In this document: piece after piece, positions 1 through 9,651 of the stretch
Numbering within the stretch: position 1 is the stretch's first letter
Layout: every line of letters begins with the position of its first letter
NCBI GenBank assembly: GCA_019358875.1
Contig: JAHHIF010000010.1
Location: forward strand, 1 to 64,000
DNA: 64,000 nucleotides
Direction of reading: 5' to 3'
Source of the DNA: Symplocastrum torsivum CPER-KK1
Lineage (GTDB): Bacteria; Cyanobacteriota; Cyanobacteriia; Cyanobacteriales; Coleofasciculaceae
Position numbers and translations under genes: made by a program
Notes under the pieces: generated by a model
The model's input: the letters and a program-made list of their open reading frames with translations, nothing else
The model's database searches: none
Told to the model about the DNA's origin: nothing

Positions 1-125
1 TGAAAACTATTTGGCAAGGTCTGCGACGGCTGCATGACATTGCACAAACTTGGCTATTACTTTCCCCCACAACCGTTACTTCTGTCAAGTCAGAGTTTAT
101 TAAGAAAGATGTGACTAATGCATAG
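1..125 (+). CDS. Possible 3' end of a gene cut by the window edge
   Basis: Frame 3 is open from the left edge to a TAG at 123-125 and would encode about 40 residues with a mixed hydrophobic/basic composition. The first bases read TG-AAA-ACT, so if the base before the window is A this could be a complete small ORF with an ATG start. I recognise no family. It may equally be chance. Confidence 0.25.
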   Translation, partial: KTIWQGLRRLHDIAQTWLLLSPTTVTSVKSEFIKKDVTNA

Positions 126-144
126 CTGCCCTCTGCCTTCTGCC
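126..144. repeat. Short heptameric tandem repeat (CTGCCYT unit)
   Basis: CTGCCCT-CTGCCTT-CTGCC, about 2.7 copies of a heptamer upstream of hom. The same repeat occurs in reverse complement at 58783-58807. Short tandemly repeated heptamers of this type are typical of cyanobacterial intergenic DNA. Confidence 0.6.
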
Positions 145-253
145 ATATAAGAATTTAGGGTTGCACCATAGAACTGTCCATAGCTTCAGAGTAGGCTAGA
201 TAAAAGACTCATAGTTATGTCTACTTCTTAGAACGCAATTCAGGACAAAGGCT

Positions 254-1570
254 GTGGCTTTGAAAATTGGTTTACTTGGATTGGGGACAGTTGGCACGGG
301 AACGGCAGAGATTTTGCTGAACCCAGCAGGACGTCATCCCCTGCTGCAAGAGATAGAAATTTATAAAGTAGGGGTGCGATCGCTAGATAAACCCCGCACG
401 GTATCACTACCGCCAGACGTTCTCACGACGGATATGGAGTCGATTGTCACCGACGAGGCAGTTGATATTGTGGTGGAAGTAATGGGGGGATTGGAACCTG
501 CGCGATCGCTTATTCTCAAAGCTATTGCCCACGGTAAGCATATCGTCACTGCCAACAAAGCCGTGATTGCTCGTTACGGTGCTGAAATCTTCACAGCGGC
601 TCAAAAAGCAGGTATTTACGTCATGCTAGAAGCCGCTGTTGGTGGTGGTATCCCTGTGATTCAACCCCTAAAGCAATCCTTGGGTGTCAATCGAATTCGC
701 GCCATCACTGGCATCGTCAACGGCACAACCAATTACATCCTCACCCGAATGCAAGCGGAAGGGAGTGAATTTAATGATATCCTCGCCGATGCCCAGCAAC
801 TGGGTTATGCCGAGGCTGACCCTACCGCAGATGTCGATGGCTTGGATGCCGCTGATAAAATCGCGATCTTAGCCTCAATTGCCTACGGAGGACGGATTAA
901 ATTACCAGATGTGTCTTGTGAAGGGATTCGCCAAGTCAGTGCGGCAGATATTGCCTATGCCCAGAAACTAGGGTTTGTGATTAAACTACTAGCCGTGGCA
1001 AAGCGGGAGGAAACGGCACTGGTAGCTGATAGCCCAGATTCAGAAATGCTGCAAGTGAGAGTACATCCCACACTTGTCCCCCAAACCCATCCTCTCGCCA
1101 GCGTCAGTGGTGTCTACAACGCGATTTTGGTTGAAGGTGAACCGATTGGACAGGTGATGTTTTTTGGCCCTGGTGCGGGTTCTGGCCCAACTGCCAGTGC
1201 TGTGGTATCAGATATTGTGAACATCGCTGCCGTTTTGAAAACAGGTGGAAACACGGAACACCTGCATCCCTTGTTGAGTTGTTCCCATCAACACTACTGC
1301 CGCCTTGCCCCGATGTCGGAACTGGTAACTCGCTTTTATGCGCGTTTTCTCACCAAAGACAGTCCGGGTGTGATCGGGAGCCTAGGGACTTGCTTTGGCA
1401 AGCACAATGTTAGTTTAGAATCGGTTGTACAAACTGGCTTCCAAAACGAGTTGGCTGAAATTGTCGTTGTCACTCACGATGTCCGTGAAGGCAACTTCCG
1501 GCAAGCTCTCGATGAAATTCGCACATTAGAAGCGGTGGATAGTATTCCCAGTATTCTGCGAGTGCTATGA
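254..1570 (+). CDS. hom: Homoserine dehydrogenase
   Basis: Reduces aspartate semialdehyde to homoserine with NAD(P)H, the branch point to threonine and methionine, in the cytoplasm. The N-terminus has a Rossmann dinucleotide-binding motif GLGTVG (residues 9-14). The central catalytic part includes VNGTTNYILT and the acidic region EADPTADVDGLDAADK. An ACT regulatory domain lies at about 357-432 (DSPGVIGSLGTCFGKHN), as expected for feedback control by threonine. At 438 residues it is the normal length for the monofunctional enzyme with an ACT domain; there is no fused aspartokinase. The start is GTG at 254, which places the Rossmann motif at the usual distance from the N-terminus. The next gene begins 18 bases downstream on the same strand and may be co-transcribed, although its function is unrelated. 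Confidence 0.97.
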   Translation: MALKIGLLGLGTVGTGTAEILLNPAGRHPLLQEIEIYKVGVRSLDKPRTVSLPPDVLTTDMESIVTDEAVDIVVEVMGGLEPARSLILKAIAHGKHIVTANKAVIARYGAEIFTAAQKAGIYVMLEAAVGGGIPVIQPLKQSLGVNRIRAITGIVNGTTNYILTRMQAEGSEFNDILADAQQLGYAEADPTADVDGLDAADKIAILASIAYGGRIKLPDVSCEGIRQVSAADIAYAQKLGFVIKLLAVAKREETALVADSPDSEMLQVRVHPTLVPQTHPLASVSGVYNAILVEGEPIGQVMFFGPGAGSGPTASAVVSDIVNIAAVLKTGGNTEHLHPLLSCSHQHYCRLAPMSELVTRFYARFLTKDSPGVIGSLGTCFGKHNVSLESVVQTGFQNELAEIVVVTHDVREGNFRQALDEIRTLEAVDSIPSILRVL

Positions 1571-1588
1571 AGGTGTAAGTAAATACCA

Positions 1589-2476
1589 ATGACTTTATCT
1601 GGCTGGCTTCTGGTTTTTTCGACAATTTTCTGCCTGATTACCCAAGCGATCGCTATAAATGTAAATCCTGCGATCGCTCAAGAGGGTTGTCCGCAACCCG
1701 CTCTTTCTCGCCTAACTCGCCATAAAGTTGCGGCAGGTGAAACCTTAGAAAGTGTGGCGAATCAATATAACCTCATTCCCGCGACGCTAATCAACCTCAA
1801 TCCCGGCTTAAGAGGAGGAGCGTTGCCAGTTGGCAGAGAAATTCTGATTCCTCCTTTCAACGGTATCCGTGTGCAAGCACCTAGAGGTTCTAGTTGGCAA
1901 GATTTAGCTGCCTCCTACGGTGTCCGTGCTGACGTTTTGTACGAGATAAATGGCTGTCAAGCACAGCCTCAGCTAGTCTTCATTCCAGGGGCAAGCTCGC
2001 CAGCAGGAGCGCGTCCAAGTAGCGATCGCTTCACCGGATTTGCTGCTTACCCGTTGCCCTCTGAGGCTACAGTCGCACTCAGCTATGGTTGGCACCAAGA
2101 CCCCAATACTGGGCAAGCGCGGTTTCACAGTGGCATTGATTTGCTAGCAGACCCTGGAACATCGGTGCTGTCAGTGGATTCTGGAACTGTAGCGTTTGCA
2201 GATCAGCAGGGAAGTTACGGCAATTTAGTGGTTGTCAATCATCAGGGAGGACGCCAAACCCGCTATGCTCATCTTGGTCGTGTGAGTGTGGCGGCAGGTC
2301 AGTTGGTGAAGGCAGGAGATACGCTAGGAATAGTTGGTTCTACTGGACGCCCTGAGACCGACAGTCCACATCTGCATTTTGAAGTGCGCTACTACTCATC
2401 TCAAGGTTGGGTTGCCCAAGACCCAGAACCAAACCTTAAGGCAAAACCAACAGCGAGAGCGGTAATGTTCGGGTAG
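1589..2476 (+). CDS. Secreted LysM-M23 peptidoglycan endopeptidase
   Basis: Predicted periplasmic or outer-surface murein hydrolase or activator. Residues 1 to about 30 form a signal peptide with a likely cleavage site after AIA. A LysM domain follows at about 44-90 (HKVAAGETLESVANQYNL). A second, weaker LysM-like module lies at about 93-132. A C-terminal M23 (lysostaphin-type) domain spans about 170-285. Its zinc ligands are visible in FHSGIDL and HLHFE, and the core segment GSYGNLVVVNHQ is present, so it is probably active rather than a degenerate EnvC/NlpD-type activator. Length 295 is ordinary for LysM-M23 proteins. It sits 18 bases behind hom. Confidence 0.92.
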   Translation: MTLSGWLLVFSTIFCLITQAIAINVNPAIAQEGCPQPALSRLTRHKVAAGETLESVANQYNLIPATLINLNPGLRGGALPVGREILIPPFNGIRVQAPRGSSWQDLAASYGVRADVLYEINGCQAQPQLVFIPGASSPAGARPSSDRFTGFAAYPLPSEATVALSYGWHQDPNTGQARFHSGIDLLADPGTSVLSVDSGTVAFADQQGSYGNLVVVNHQGGRQTRYAHLGRVSVAAGQLVKAGDTLGIVGSTGRPETDSPHLHFEVRYYSSQGWVAQDPEPNLKAKPTARAVMFG

Positions 2477-2864
2477 CCGTCCCTAAATTCATGTTGCGTA
2501 AATGTAGGTCGTCAGGTATTAAGATCGGAAAACTTGCTTAATAGGCCAGTTGAGAGAGCGGCATAGAGAGCAAAATCTTTCTCTACTCCACTTCGTTCTA
2601 ACATTACGAGACAATCACCAGAGCAAAAACCCTGAAAATAGCTCTGGAAAGAGTCAGTCATTATGGACTATAGAGGGAAATTCACTATCATGGAATTTTC
2701 ACAAGCACGGCATAATTTTTCATCAGCTATTACTAAGTTTTGAACAGAAAACCTTTTCCGGTTTCCCCGCCTAGCCCACTAAAAAAATTGGCTGCTAAAC
2801 TGGCAACATCGCCTTTTAGAGGCACAAACTAGGGAAAGAATAAGAGAGGCTTCCGATCCTTCCT
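2477..2864. other. Intergenic region with a possible antitoxin remnant
   Basis: 388 bases between the M23 peptidase and the MFS gene. A 74-codon plus-strand frame (2550-2774) has composition unlike a real protein and I do not call it. The only piece that looks like protein is a short frame at 2663-2743, listed separately. I see no clear terminator or promoter. Confidence 0.5.
2663..2743 (+). pseudogene. Possible truncated Phd/YefM-type antitoxin remnant
   Basis: A 26-codon frame that includes MEFSQARHNFSSAITKF (internal ATG at 2690) and then stops at 2741-2743. The pattern (S-x-A-R-x-N-F/L-S) resembles the first helix of Phd/YefM antitoxins. No continuation of such an antitoxin, and no toxin gene, follows in any frame, so if real it is a decayed remnant. 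The similarity rests on a short motif only. Confidence 0.3.
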
Positions 2865-4118
2865 ATGTTTCCAGCTCAACCTCCTGCTTTGGAGAGTGGA
2901 TTTCGTGCCCTGCTGAAGAACCGAGCCTTTATGGTGTTATGGTTTGGGCAGTTACTATCCCAAGTAGCAGACAAAGTTTTTTTTGTTTTGCTAATCTCTC
3001 TTCTCGAAAGCTATCAATCACCGCAGATGTTTGAAAATTCAATGCGCTCTGCCGTGATGATGGCTTTCACGTTACCAGCGATTTTATTTGGCTCAGCGGC
3101 TGGGATTTTTGTTGACCGCTTCCCTAAAAAGCAAACGATGATCGCGGCTGACGTAATTCGGGCAATATTGATGCTTGCTATCCCCCTCTTGCCCAAACAG
3201 TTTTTCATCCTGTTGGTGATTACGTTTTTAATCTCTAGCGTGACGCAATTTTTTGCTCCTGCTGAGCAGGCAGCAATTCCCTTATTGGTAAAACGGGAAA
3301 ATTTGATGTCAGCCAATGCTTTATTTACGACAACAATGATGGGTTCATTGATTGTCGGTTTTGCCATTGGAGAACCGTTGTTGAGTCTGATTAGAACCTG
3401 GGCAGGAGAAGATAGTCAAGAGGTTTTTGTTGCTGGGTTGTACCTTGTTGCAGCGGCGAGTGGCTTTTACATCAACATCAAAGAAAAAATAACTCGTAAG
3501 AGTAAGTTAGCGATTCATCCTTGGCATGATTTTAAGGAAGGACTGAGCTACTTGTGGAAAAATCGCTTGGTTCGGAATGCGATGATCCAGCTAACTACCC
3601 TCTACTCAGTCTTTGCCGCATTAACGGTACTAGCGTTTAGTTTGGCAGAAAGGATTGGGCTTAAACCCACGCAATTTGGCTTTCTGTTAGCTGCCGCCGG
3701 AATTGGCTTAGTCTTAGGTGCTGGGGTATTAGGACACTGGGGCGATCGCTTTCATCATAAACCGTTACCGTTGATTGGGTTTCTCAGCATGGCGTTTGTC
3801 TTAGCGGTATTCACCTTCACGGAACAAATTTGGCTGGGATTAACGCTAAGTGCCATATTAGGATTAGGAGCCTCATTGATTGGCGTACCGATGCAAACTG
3901 CTGTCCATGCTTCGACAGAAGAATCGATGCGAGGTAAAGTCTTTGGATTTCAAAATAATGTCGTAAATATTGCTCTGAGCTTGCCCTTAGCTATTGCAGG
4001 ACCCTTAACCGATGCCGTCGGCTTACGCACTGTGCTAATTGGCATGAGCGCAGTAGTGGCAGTAGCGGGCATCTGGGCGTGGCAAAATACTCGCAAAGTC
4101 TTACAGGATGTTATTTGA
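2865..4118 (+). CDS. Major facilitator superfamily transporter
   Basis: A 417-residue inner-membrane protein with about 12 hydrophobic segments, two six-helix halves, and a cytoplasmic loop around residues 205-235 rich in Lys/Arg. The motif between helices 2 and 3 reads AAGIFVDRFPKKQ, a variant of the MFS motif A (GxxxDRxGRR). A second copy, GVLGHWGDRFHHK, occurs in the C-terminal half. It resembles the family of putative drug or macrolide exporters common in cyanobacteria. The substrate cannot be told from sequence. ATG at 2865. It stands alone, with 387 bases upstream and a convergent neighbour downstream. Confidence 0.9.
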   Translation: MFPAQPPALESGFRALLKNRAFMVLWFGQLLSQVADKVFFVLLISLLESYQSPQMFENSMRSAVMMAFTLPAILFGSAAGIFVDRFPKKQTMIAADVIRAILMLAIPLLPKQFFILLVITFLISSVTQFFAPAEQAAIPLLVKRENLMSANALFTTTMMGSLIVGFAIGEPLLSLIRTWAGEDSQEVFVAGLYLVAAASGFYINIKEKITRKSKLAIHPWHDFKEGLSYLWKNRLVRNAMIQLTTLYSVFAALTVLAFSLAERIGLKPTQFGFLLAAAGIGLVLGAGVLGHWGDRFHHKPLPLIGFLSMAFVLAVFTFTEQIWLGLTLSAILGLGASLIGVPMQTAVHASTEESMRGKVFGFQNNVVNIALSLPLAIAGPLTDAVGLRTVLIGMSAVVAVAGIWAWQNTRKVLQDVI

Positions 4119-4143
4119 AGTAGGTGATGTCATCTAATTGGGG

Positions 4144-5787
4144 TTACTGTCCTGACCCCATTGCTTGGGTGATTTGAAGAGCCTGAGCGAGAAGTTCCGA
4201 AGCTTTTTCCTTTTGTTCTCTTGCGGTGTATTGTCTTGCTATCTCAGTCAAGGCTCTAGCTTTGCTGTATTGGTTATCAATCGTTTGGGCGAATTGAAGC
4301 GCTTGGTCAAATTGTCCTATCTTTGCATAGCTATTTGCGATCGCAGGTAACAACCACGTTACATTCACCTCAGGCGTTGAGAGTTCCCGAAGCATTTGGA
4401 CCACTTGTAAAGCTCGATCCGGTTGTCCTGCTTCTGCGTACTTGGAAGCCACTTGAGTTAATGTACCGATTTTCGACTCAATCGAGGTACCCCCAAGGTT
4501 TTGAGCGACCTGAAAAGCCTGATCGAGTTGTCCAACTTCTGCGTAATAGCCAGCAATGCTAGACAATACCATAGCTTTTTCGTTTGTATCACCAATCATT
4601 TGGGCGACTCGAAGTGCTTGGTCAAATTGTCCTGTTTCTCCATACTGACGAGCAATGCTAGACAACACCCCATCTTTACGGGAAGTGTCATTAATGGTTT
4701 GGGCAAGTTGAAGCGCTTGGTCGTATTGCCCTGTTTCTGCATACTGAAGAGCAATGTTAGACAATGCCCCAGCTTTACCAGAGGGGTTATCAATGGTTTG
4801 GGCAAGTTGAAGCGCTTGGTCGTATTGTCCTGCTACTGCATATTGACGAGCAATGTTAGACAAAGCCCCAGCTTTAGCCGAGGGGTTATCGATGGTTTGG
4901 GCAAGTTGAAGCGCTTGGTCGTATTGTCCTGCTACTGCATACCAGCCAGCAACTTGAGACAATACCATGTGGCGTTCGGCATCATTGTCAATAGTTTGAG
5001 TGACGGACAGGGCTTGAGACAGAACCTCAATCGCTTGAGTCTTTTGTCCAACTTGTATATACCTGTCAGCAATTTCAACCAACATCCCAGCTTTAGACCA
5101 AACATCATCAATACTTTGGGCAGCCTGAATAGCCTGCTCCAAAACTTCAACAGCTTGGCTTTTTTGTCTTAACTTGATCGTGTGATCAGCAATTCTAAAC
5201 AACGTCAAGGTTTTGAAGTTTGCATCATCAATAGTTTGAGCGCTTTGAATCGCTTCGGCTAGAATCTCAGCCGCTTGGTCAGTTCGTCCGACTTCTGCCA
5301 GTTGGGGAGCGTAGTAAGCCAGCATAAGTCCAATGAATTTGCCATCGTCTATTTCTCTGATGATCTGAAGCGCTTGGTCGTATTGTCCGTCCTCCCAATA
5401 CTGACTAGCGATGTCTGCCAAGTTTTCAAATTCATCATTGTGACCCAAGCAGCCTGTTGCTGTTTTAGCAACCTGAATCGCTTGTGCTAAAAGCTGTGAA
5501 CTTCTCGCTTCCTGTCCTGCTGCGGCATACTGACGAGCAATCTCAGCAATTGGCTCTGGTTTATTGCAGTTGTCGGAAATCGTCTGAACTAGGGGTAGGG
5601 CTTGAGCAAGGAGGTCTGCGGCTTTATCCTTTTGTCCTACAGCAGCATACTCACCAGCAATTTTAGTTAACATCCAGAGTCGGTCTATCTCAGAGCCAAG
5701 AGCGCTACCTCCTGGCAAGATTAGGCTTAGCAGTGCTGTAGTCGCCAGAATTTTATTAAGTTTCATTGCAGTTGACTCCGGTTTCAA
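4144..5787 (-). CDS. Secreted TPR-like repeat protein with 33-residue repeats
   Basis: The 547-residue product has an N-terminal signal peptide (hydrophobic LATTALLSLILPGG; a second Met at residue 8 is an equally good start). It is followed almost entirely by helical repeats of about 33-37 residues with the pattern IAxxYAxxGQxDQALQxAQxI, related to tetratricopeptide repeats. Several repeats are nearly identical even at DNA level with a 99-base period (about 4690-4960), showing recent tandem amplification. Such solenoids mediate protein binding, here presumably in the periplasm. No enzymatic domain is visible. The gene is convergent with the MFS gene and lies 73 bases upstream of the glgA stop. 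Confidence 0.85.
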   Translation of the reverse strand: MKPESTAMKLNKILATTALLSLILPGGSALGSEIDRLWMLTKIAGEYAAVGQKDKAADLLAQALPLVQTISDNCNKPEPIAEIARQYAAAGQEARSSQLLAQAIQVAKTATGCLGHNDEFENLADIASQYWEDGQYDQALQIIREIDDGKFIGLMLAYYAPQLAEVGRTDQAAEILAEAIQSAQTIDDANFKTLTLFRIADHTIKLRQKSQAVEVLEQAIQAAQSIDDVWSKAGMLVEIADRYIQVGQKTQAIEVLSQALSVTQTIDNDAERHMVLSQVAGWYAVAGQYDQALQLAQTIDNPSAKAGALSNIARQYAVAGQYDQALQLAQTIDNPSGKAGALSNIALQYAETGQYDQALQLAQTINDTSRKDGVLSSIARQYGETGQFDQALRVAQMIGDTNEKAMVLSSIAGYYAEVGQLDQAFQVAQNLGGTSIESKIGTLTQVASKYAEAGQPDRALQVVQMLRELSTPEVNVTWLLPAIANSYAKIGQFDQALQFAQTIDNQYSKARALTEIARQYTAREQKEKASELLAQALQITQAMGSGQ

Positions 5788-5860
5788 GCAGGGCTACCCA
5801 AAACCTGACTCGATACCTTACGCAGTACGGAGTCAGGTATATGTCAACTGTACTGTAAGC

Positions 5861-7291
5861 CTAGCCAACAACGCCAGCTAGCGTTTGCTCTTGCTGTTCT
5901 TGCGGTGTTTCGTCTTGAGGCAATCCTAGGATATCGTTGTACATCTTGATGTACTGCACGGCTGATTTATCCCAGCTAAAGTCTTCCTGCATCCCTCGTT
6001 GCTGTAAGGTATGCCATTGGTCTTTAAAGCGGAAGGCTTCTGAGGCACGAGCCATACAAGTGTAGAAGTCTAACGGCTCATAGCGGTCAAAGCAGTAGCC
6101 CGTACCTGTTTGGTTAACGGGGTCGTGGTGGGCAACGGTATCAACCAAACCACCTGTGCGCCGCACGATTGGGACACAGCCGTAACGCATCGCTAGCATT
6201 TGGCTGATACCGCAGGGTTCAAAGCGTGAAGGCATCAGGAAGGCATCACTACCTGCATAGATGCGTCGGGCGATCGCGTCGTTAAAGAGGAGTTGGGCGG
6301 ATAGACGCCCCCGATAACGGGATGCCATTTCCCACATTTGGGTTTCATAGTAGCGATCGCCTGTACCCAACAACACAAATTGGCTATCGGTGTATGCCAT
6401 GAAGCGATCGAGAACTTGGATGAGTAGGTCAATCCCTTTTTGATCGACCAACCGCGTTACCATCCCCAATAGAAAGGTTCCGGCGTTCACTTGTAAGCCG
6501 ATTTCTTCTTGCAGGGCGATTTTGTTAGCACTGCGCTGCTCAAGGGTATCAGCCGTGAAGTTGTGAGGGATGTATTTATCGGTTTGGGGGTTGTAACTTT
6601 CTGTATCAATCCCATTGACAATACCGACTGTCTTCCCACTGATGAACGACAGTAAGCCTTCTAGCGTTTCACCGTATTCAGCGGTTTGGATCTGCTGGGC
6701 GTAGGTGGGAGAAACTGTGTTTACGCGATCGGCAAATTGAACTGCTGCTGCCAAGGTGTTGTGACCTTGCATATACCAAGGACACCAAGTCATCTGATCT
6801 AAGCGCCAGCGCCACGGTCCCTGATAAGCGAGGTTGTGAATGGTGAAAACTGTACTAATATCAGGGTCTTGGTGCATCCACACCGGAATCATTCCCGTGT
6901 GCCAGTCGTGGCAGTGGATAATTTGCGGCTTCCAGTAGTTCCAGGCAAATTCAGCCGCACCGTTAGCAAACAACGTGAAACGCCAGTCTTCATCTGCCCC
7001 TCCGTAAATACTGCGACCGAGGAAGGAAGGATGCCCAAATAGATATAGAGGGACATCAGTTCCCGGTAAAATCGTCTCATAGACACCAAAGTTCTGAAAC
7101 ATGGCATAGCCATTCCAGATTGGTTCACTAGGAACTTTCATCTTGTCGGGCAAGAAGCCGTAGTAAGGCATAAAAATCCTCACATCATGCCCCATTTGCT
7201 TGAGAACTTTAGGCAACGCCCCGACAACATCCCCCATCCCCCCAACTTTTGCGATCGGTGCAGCTTCTGCGGCAACAAATAGAATTCTCAT
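5861..7291 (-). CDS. glgA: Glycogen synthase (ADP-glucose type, GT5)
   Basis: Transfers glucose from ADP-glucose to the non-reducing end of alpha-1,4-glucan, the chain-elongation step of cyanobacterial glycogen synthesis. The N-terminal ADP-glucose-binding motif K15-V-G-G is present in [18 protein letters not shown]. The GT5 catalytic fold follows, with [22 protein letters not shown] and the C-terminal domain motifs [13 protein letters not shown] and [16 protein letters not shown] plus [10 protein letters not shown]. Length 476 matches bacterial GlgA. The last 20 residues are Gln/Glu-rich and not conserved. No other glycogen genes lie in the window. Confidence 0.97.
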   Translation of the reverse strand: MRILFVAAEAAPIAKVGGMGDVVGALPKVLKQMGHDVRIFMPYYGFLPDKMKVPSEPIWNGYAMFQNFGVYETILPGTDVPLYLFGHPSFLGRSIYGGADEDWRFTLFANGAAEFAWNYWKPQIIHCHDWHTGMIPVWMHQDPDISTVFTIHNLAYQGPWRWRLDQMTWCPWYMQGHNTLAAAVQFADRVNTVSPTYAQQIQTAEYGETLEGLLSFISGKTVGIVNGIDTESYNPQTDKYIPHNFTADTLEQRSANKIALQEEIGLQVNAGTFLLGMVTRLVDQKGIDLLIQVLDRFMAYTDSQFVLLGTGDRYYETQMWEMASRYRGRLSAQLLFNDAIARRIYAGSDAFLMPSRFEPCGISQMLAMRYGCVPIVRRTGGLVDTVAHHDPVNQTGTGYCFDRYEPLDFYTCMARASEAFRFKDQWHTLQQRGMQEDFSWDKSAVQYIKMYNDILGLPQDETPQEQQEQTLAGVVG

Positions 7292-7451
7292 ATTGATTGT
7301 TGTGTTCCTTTAGTCTCAGATAATAGTACCCAAAGAACGCATAATCGTATGTGCTAGAGAGCGATCACTTAGTTGGGTTGAATAAGGGCTTTCTTCCCTC
7401 CGCTCTAACAACTGCTTACGCCGCTCAAATTATCGGTGCCATTGCCTTTTA

Positions 7452-8207
7452 CTACTTCTGGACTGCGGTGAATCCACCATCAATGACCAAGTTATGTCCA
7501 GTCACAAATCCAGCCCCGTCCGAACATAGCCAAACTACCGCCTCAGCAATATCTTCAGGTTTACCAATACGCTTCAGGGGAATACCTGCGGCGACTTGGT
7601 CAAGCATTTCAGGTGGAGCATCTACCCATAAGTCAGTCTTTACTGCACCTGGGCTTACAGAGTTAATCCGAATCTGAGCAGCAGAATTCTCAGCCGCCGC
7701 AGCACGGGATAAAGCGATTACACCCGCCTTAGCCGCGCCATAGGCTCCATAGTTTGCAGTACCGAGTAATGCTCCTTGAGAAGACATATTGACAATTGCA
7801 CCACTACCCGATTCTTTCATGGCTGGAATTTCATATTTCATACATAACCAAATCGATTTGAGATTGACGTTAACTTCGTAATCCCAATCTGCTTCAGTTA
7901 AATCAACGATCGCACCTGCATTCCCAGAACCTGCATTGTTGAATGCATAATCCAATCGTCCATAAGCTTCGATTGTTTTGTTGACCATTGCCTCAACATC
8001 AGCCGCTTTCGTTACATCTACTTTGACAAACAGCCCCTCACCACCCGCTTCTCTGATGAGTTTTACTGTTTCTTCTCCTTCTGCCTCACGACGGGCTGCA
8101 ACAACAACGTTTGCCCCGGCTTCGCCGAAAGCGATCGCACTTGCCCGACCAATACCCGAACTACCGCCAGTGACGATTGCGACTTTCCCCGTCATCTTAC
8201 TTTCCAT
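7452..8207 (-). CDS. SDR family oxidoreductase (glucose 1-dehydrogenase-like)
   Basis: Classical short-chain dehydrogenase/reductase of about 251 residues. It has the cofactor motif TGGSSGIGRA near the N-terminus, NNAGSGN, the catalytic Ser in NMSSQGAL and the YxxxK pair in YGAYGAAKAG. The C-terminal GHNLVIDGGFT is the usual SDR ending. The reading frame extends upstream to 8282. I chose the ATG at 8207 (MESKMTGKVAIVTGG) because AGGAGAA lies at 8214-8220 at proper spacing and because it gives the family's normal N-terminus. The substrate is unknown. Confidence 0.9.
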   Translation of the reverse strand: MESKMTGKVAIVTGGSSGIGRASAIAFGEAGANVVVAARREAEGEETVKLIREAGGEGLFVKVDVTKAADVEAMVNKTIEAYGRLDYAFNNAGSGNAGAIVDLTEADWDYEVNVNLKSIWLCMKYEIPAMKESGSGAIVNMSSQGALLGTANYGAYGAAKAGVIALSRAAAAENSAAQIRINSVSPGAVKTDLWVDAPPEMLDQVAAGIPLKRIGKPEDIAEAVVWLCSDGAGFVTGHNLVIDGGFTAVQK

Positions 8208-8296
8208 TTGAGGTTCTCCTGAGTGACTCCAAGGAAAGCTTATCGAAGTTGCCTTTGTATAAGATTGTAAATTCTTGCTCAATTTGCCAATTGTTT

Positions 8297-8340
8297 AAAA
8301 AAAATGCGATCGCCCATTCCTAATCAAGAGGCGATCGCAT
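8297..8340 (-). terminator. Intrinsic terminator of hemC built from two HIP1 sites
   Basis: On the minus strand an 11-bp perfect stem (8330-8340 pairs with 8304-8314, each arm containing GCGATCGC) with a 15-base loop is followed directly by a run of T (A tract 8297-8304 on plus). It lies 60 bases past the hemC stop. The stem arms are HIP1 octamers. Confidence 0.8.
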
Positions 8341-8399
8341 CCTGTAACTTATGGCTATTGCTCCAACCTGAGTTACTTCAAGATTGGCAAATCAGGATT

Positions 8400-9368
8400 C
8401 TAGCCGCGCTGAATTTCAGCAAAAATGGCTTCTAGAATTTCTTGTGCGCCCTGTTGCCGCATCCGTTCTGCGAGTTCAATCCCCAGTTGTTCAGCCTGAC
8501 TTGCTTCACCGCTAAGCGTGTCCTTTACCAACTGCTTGCCATCTACACTGGCGACGATACCCGTTAAGGTAAGAGTCTCCCCATCTAAATGAGTATTAAC
8601 ACCAATCGGTACCTGACAACCGCCTTCTAGCTTACGCAAAAATGACCGTTCAGCATAGCAGCGTTGTGCTGTTGGGATATGTTCGATCGCTTTGAGCAAT
8701 TCTAAGACTTCGGTATCACCAGCGCGGCATTCAATCCCCAAAGCCCCTTGCCCGACAGCATGAAGAGAAACTTCTGGTGGTAAAGTTTGGTGAATGCGAT
8801 CGCCCATTCCGAGTCGCTGCAATCCGGCGACTGCCAAAATAATTGCGTCGTATTCCCCTTCATCCAGTTTTGCCAAGCGCGTGTTCAGGTTGCCCCGGAT
8901 ATCTTTAAAGGCTAGGTGAGGGAAGTGGTAGCGCAGTTGTGCCAGCCGCCGTAGCGAAGAAGTCCCAACAACTGCCCCTTCTGGGAGGGTATCAATCTGC
9001 TTATCTTTGTGCTTTTCATGCACCACCAGAGCATCAGCGGGGTTCTCCCGTTCCGTAACAACTCCCAATACCAATCCTTCGGGCAAGTTGGTAGGTAAGT
9101 CTTTTAGGGAATGAACCGCAAAATCAATGTCATTGCTGAGCATTCCAAGTTCTAGTTCCTTGGTAAACAGCCCCTTATCCCCAATCTTCGACAAGGCAAC
9201 ATCCAGGATTTTGTCGCCGTGGGTACTCATGGTTTGGACTTCAAAGGTGCGATCAGGAAAGTGTTTCTGCAGTTGTTCTTGCACCCAGTAAGTTTGAACC
9301 AGAGCGAGCTGACTTTTGCGAGAACCAATACGAATCGTGCGGAGAGGAGTGGTAACAGTGGAGGACAT
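8400..9368 (-). CDS. hemC: Hydroxymethylbilane synthase (porphobilinogen deaminase)
   Basis: Condenses four porphobilinogen molecules to hydroxymethylbilane in tetrapyrrole synthesis, feeding both heme and chlorophyll/phycobilin pathways. The 322-residue sequence shows [11 protein letters not shown] at the N-terminus, [30 protein letters not shown] and [13 protein letters not shown]. The dipyrromethane-cofactor cysteine is Cys251 in EGGCQVPIG. The ATG at 9368 gives the standard N-terminus. Flanked by its own terminator at 8297-8340. Confidence 0.97.
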   Translation of the reverse strand: MSSTVTTPLRTIRIGSRKSQLALVQTYWVQEQLQKHFPDRTFEVQTMSTHGDKILDVALSKIGDKGLFTKELELGMLSNDIDFAVHSLKDLPTNLPEGLVLGVVTERENPADALVVHEKHKDKQIDTLPEGAVVGTSSLRRLAQLRYHFPHLAFKDIRGNLNTRLAKLDEGEYDAIILAVAGLQRLGMGDRIHQTLPPEVSLHAVGQGALGIECRAGDTEVLELLKAIEHIPTAQRCYAERSFLRKLEGGCQVPIGVNTHLDGETLTLTGIVASVDGKQLVKDTLSGEASQAEQLGIELAERMRQQGAQEILEAIFAEIQRG

Positions 9369-9651
9369 AGAGCGATCGCAATTGAAAACTAGCGAATGGA
9401 GTCACTTGATCTAGACTACCGCAGCAAGAGACTGTGCGATGCATTTGAGAGAATTTGCAAGAATTTGCGCCATCACCCAAGCTCAAACGGTCTCCCCATC
9501 TCCTCACCTCCCCATCTTCTATGTAGATTCAATGTATGAAGTGTTGGTTAAGCCTGATTGCTGAGCCAGATGCCAGGATAGAGAAGTATAGATAACTGGG
9601 TGCAGAGATATCGGTAAAGGGTTGCTTTAAGTAACAAAATTTTTACAATCC

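Noticed and set aside
2550..2774. 74-codon plus-strand frame between the M23 and MFS genes
   Set aside because: Its composition is unlike a folded protein, and the antitoxin-like segment is in another frame.
4600..5000. CRISPR-like periodic repeats
   Set aside because: The period is 99 bases, units are coding and vary in a codon-wise manner, and there are no spacers. The heptamer arrays elsewhere are too short for CRISPR.
4501..5172. 223-codon plus-strand frame inside the TPR-like gene
   Set aside because: It is the antisense reading of the 99-base coding repeat, so it looks repetitive and long; the minus-strand frame has the signal peptide and helical repeats.
7351..7677. 108-codon plus-strand frame at the 3' end of the SDR gene
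   Set aside because: It overlaps the minus-strand SDR over its whole conserved C-terminus, and its composition (Ser/Pro/Thr-rich) is that of an antisense shadow.
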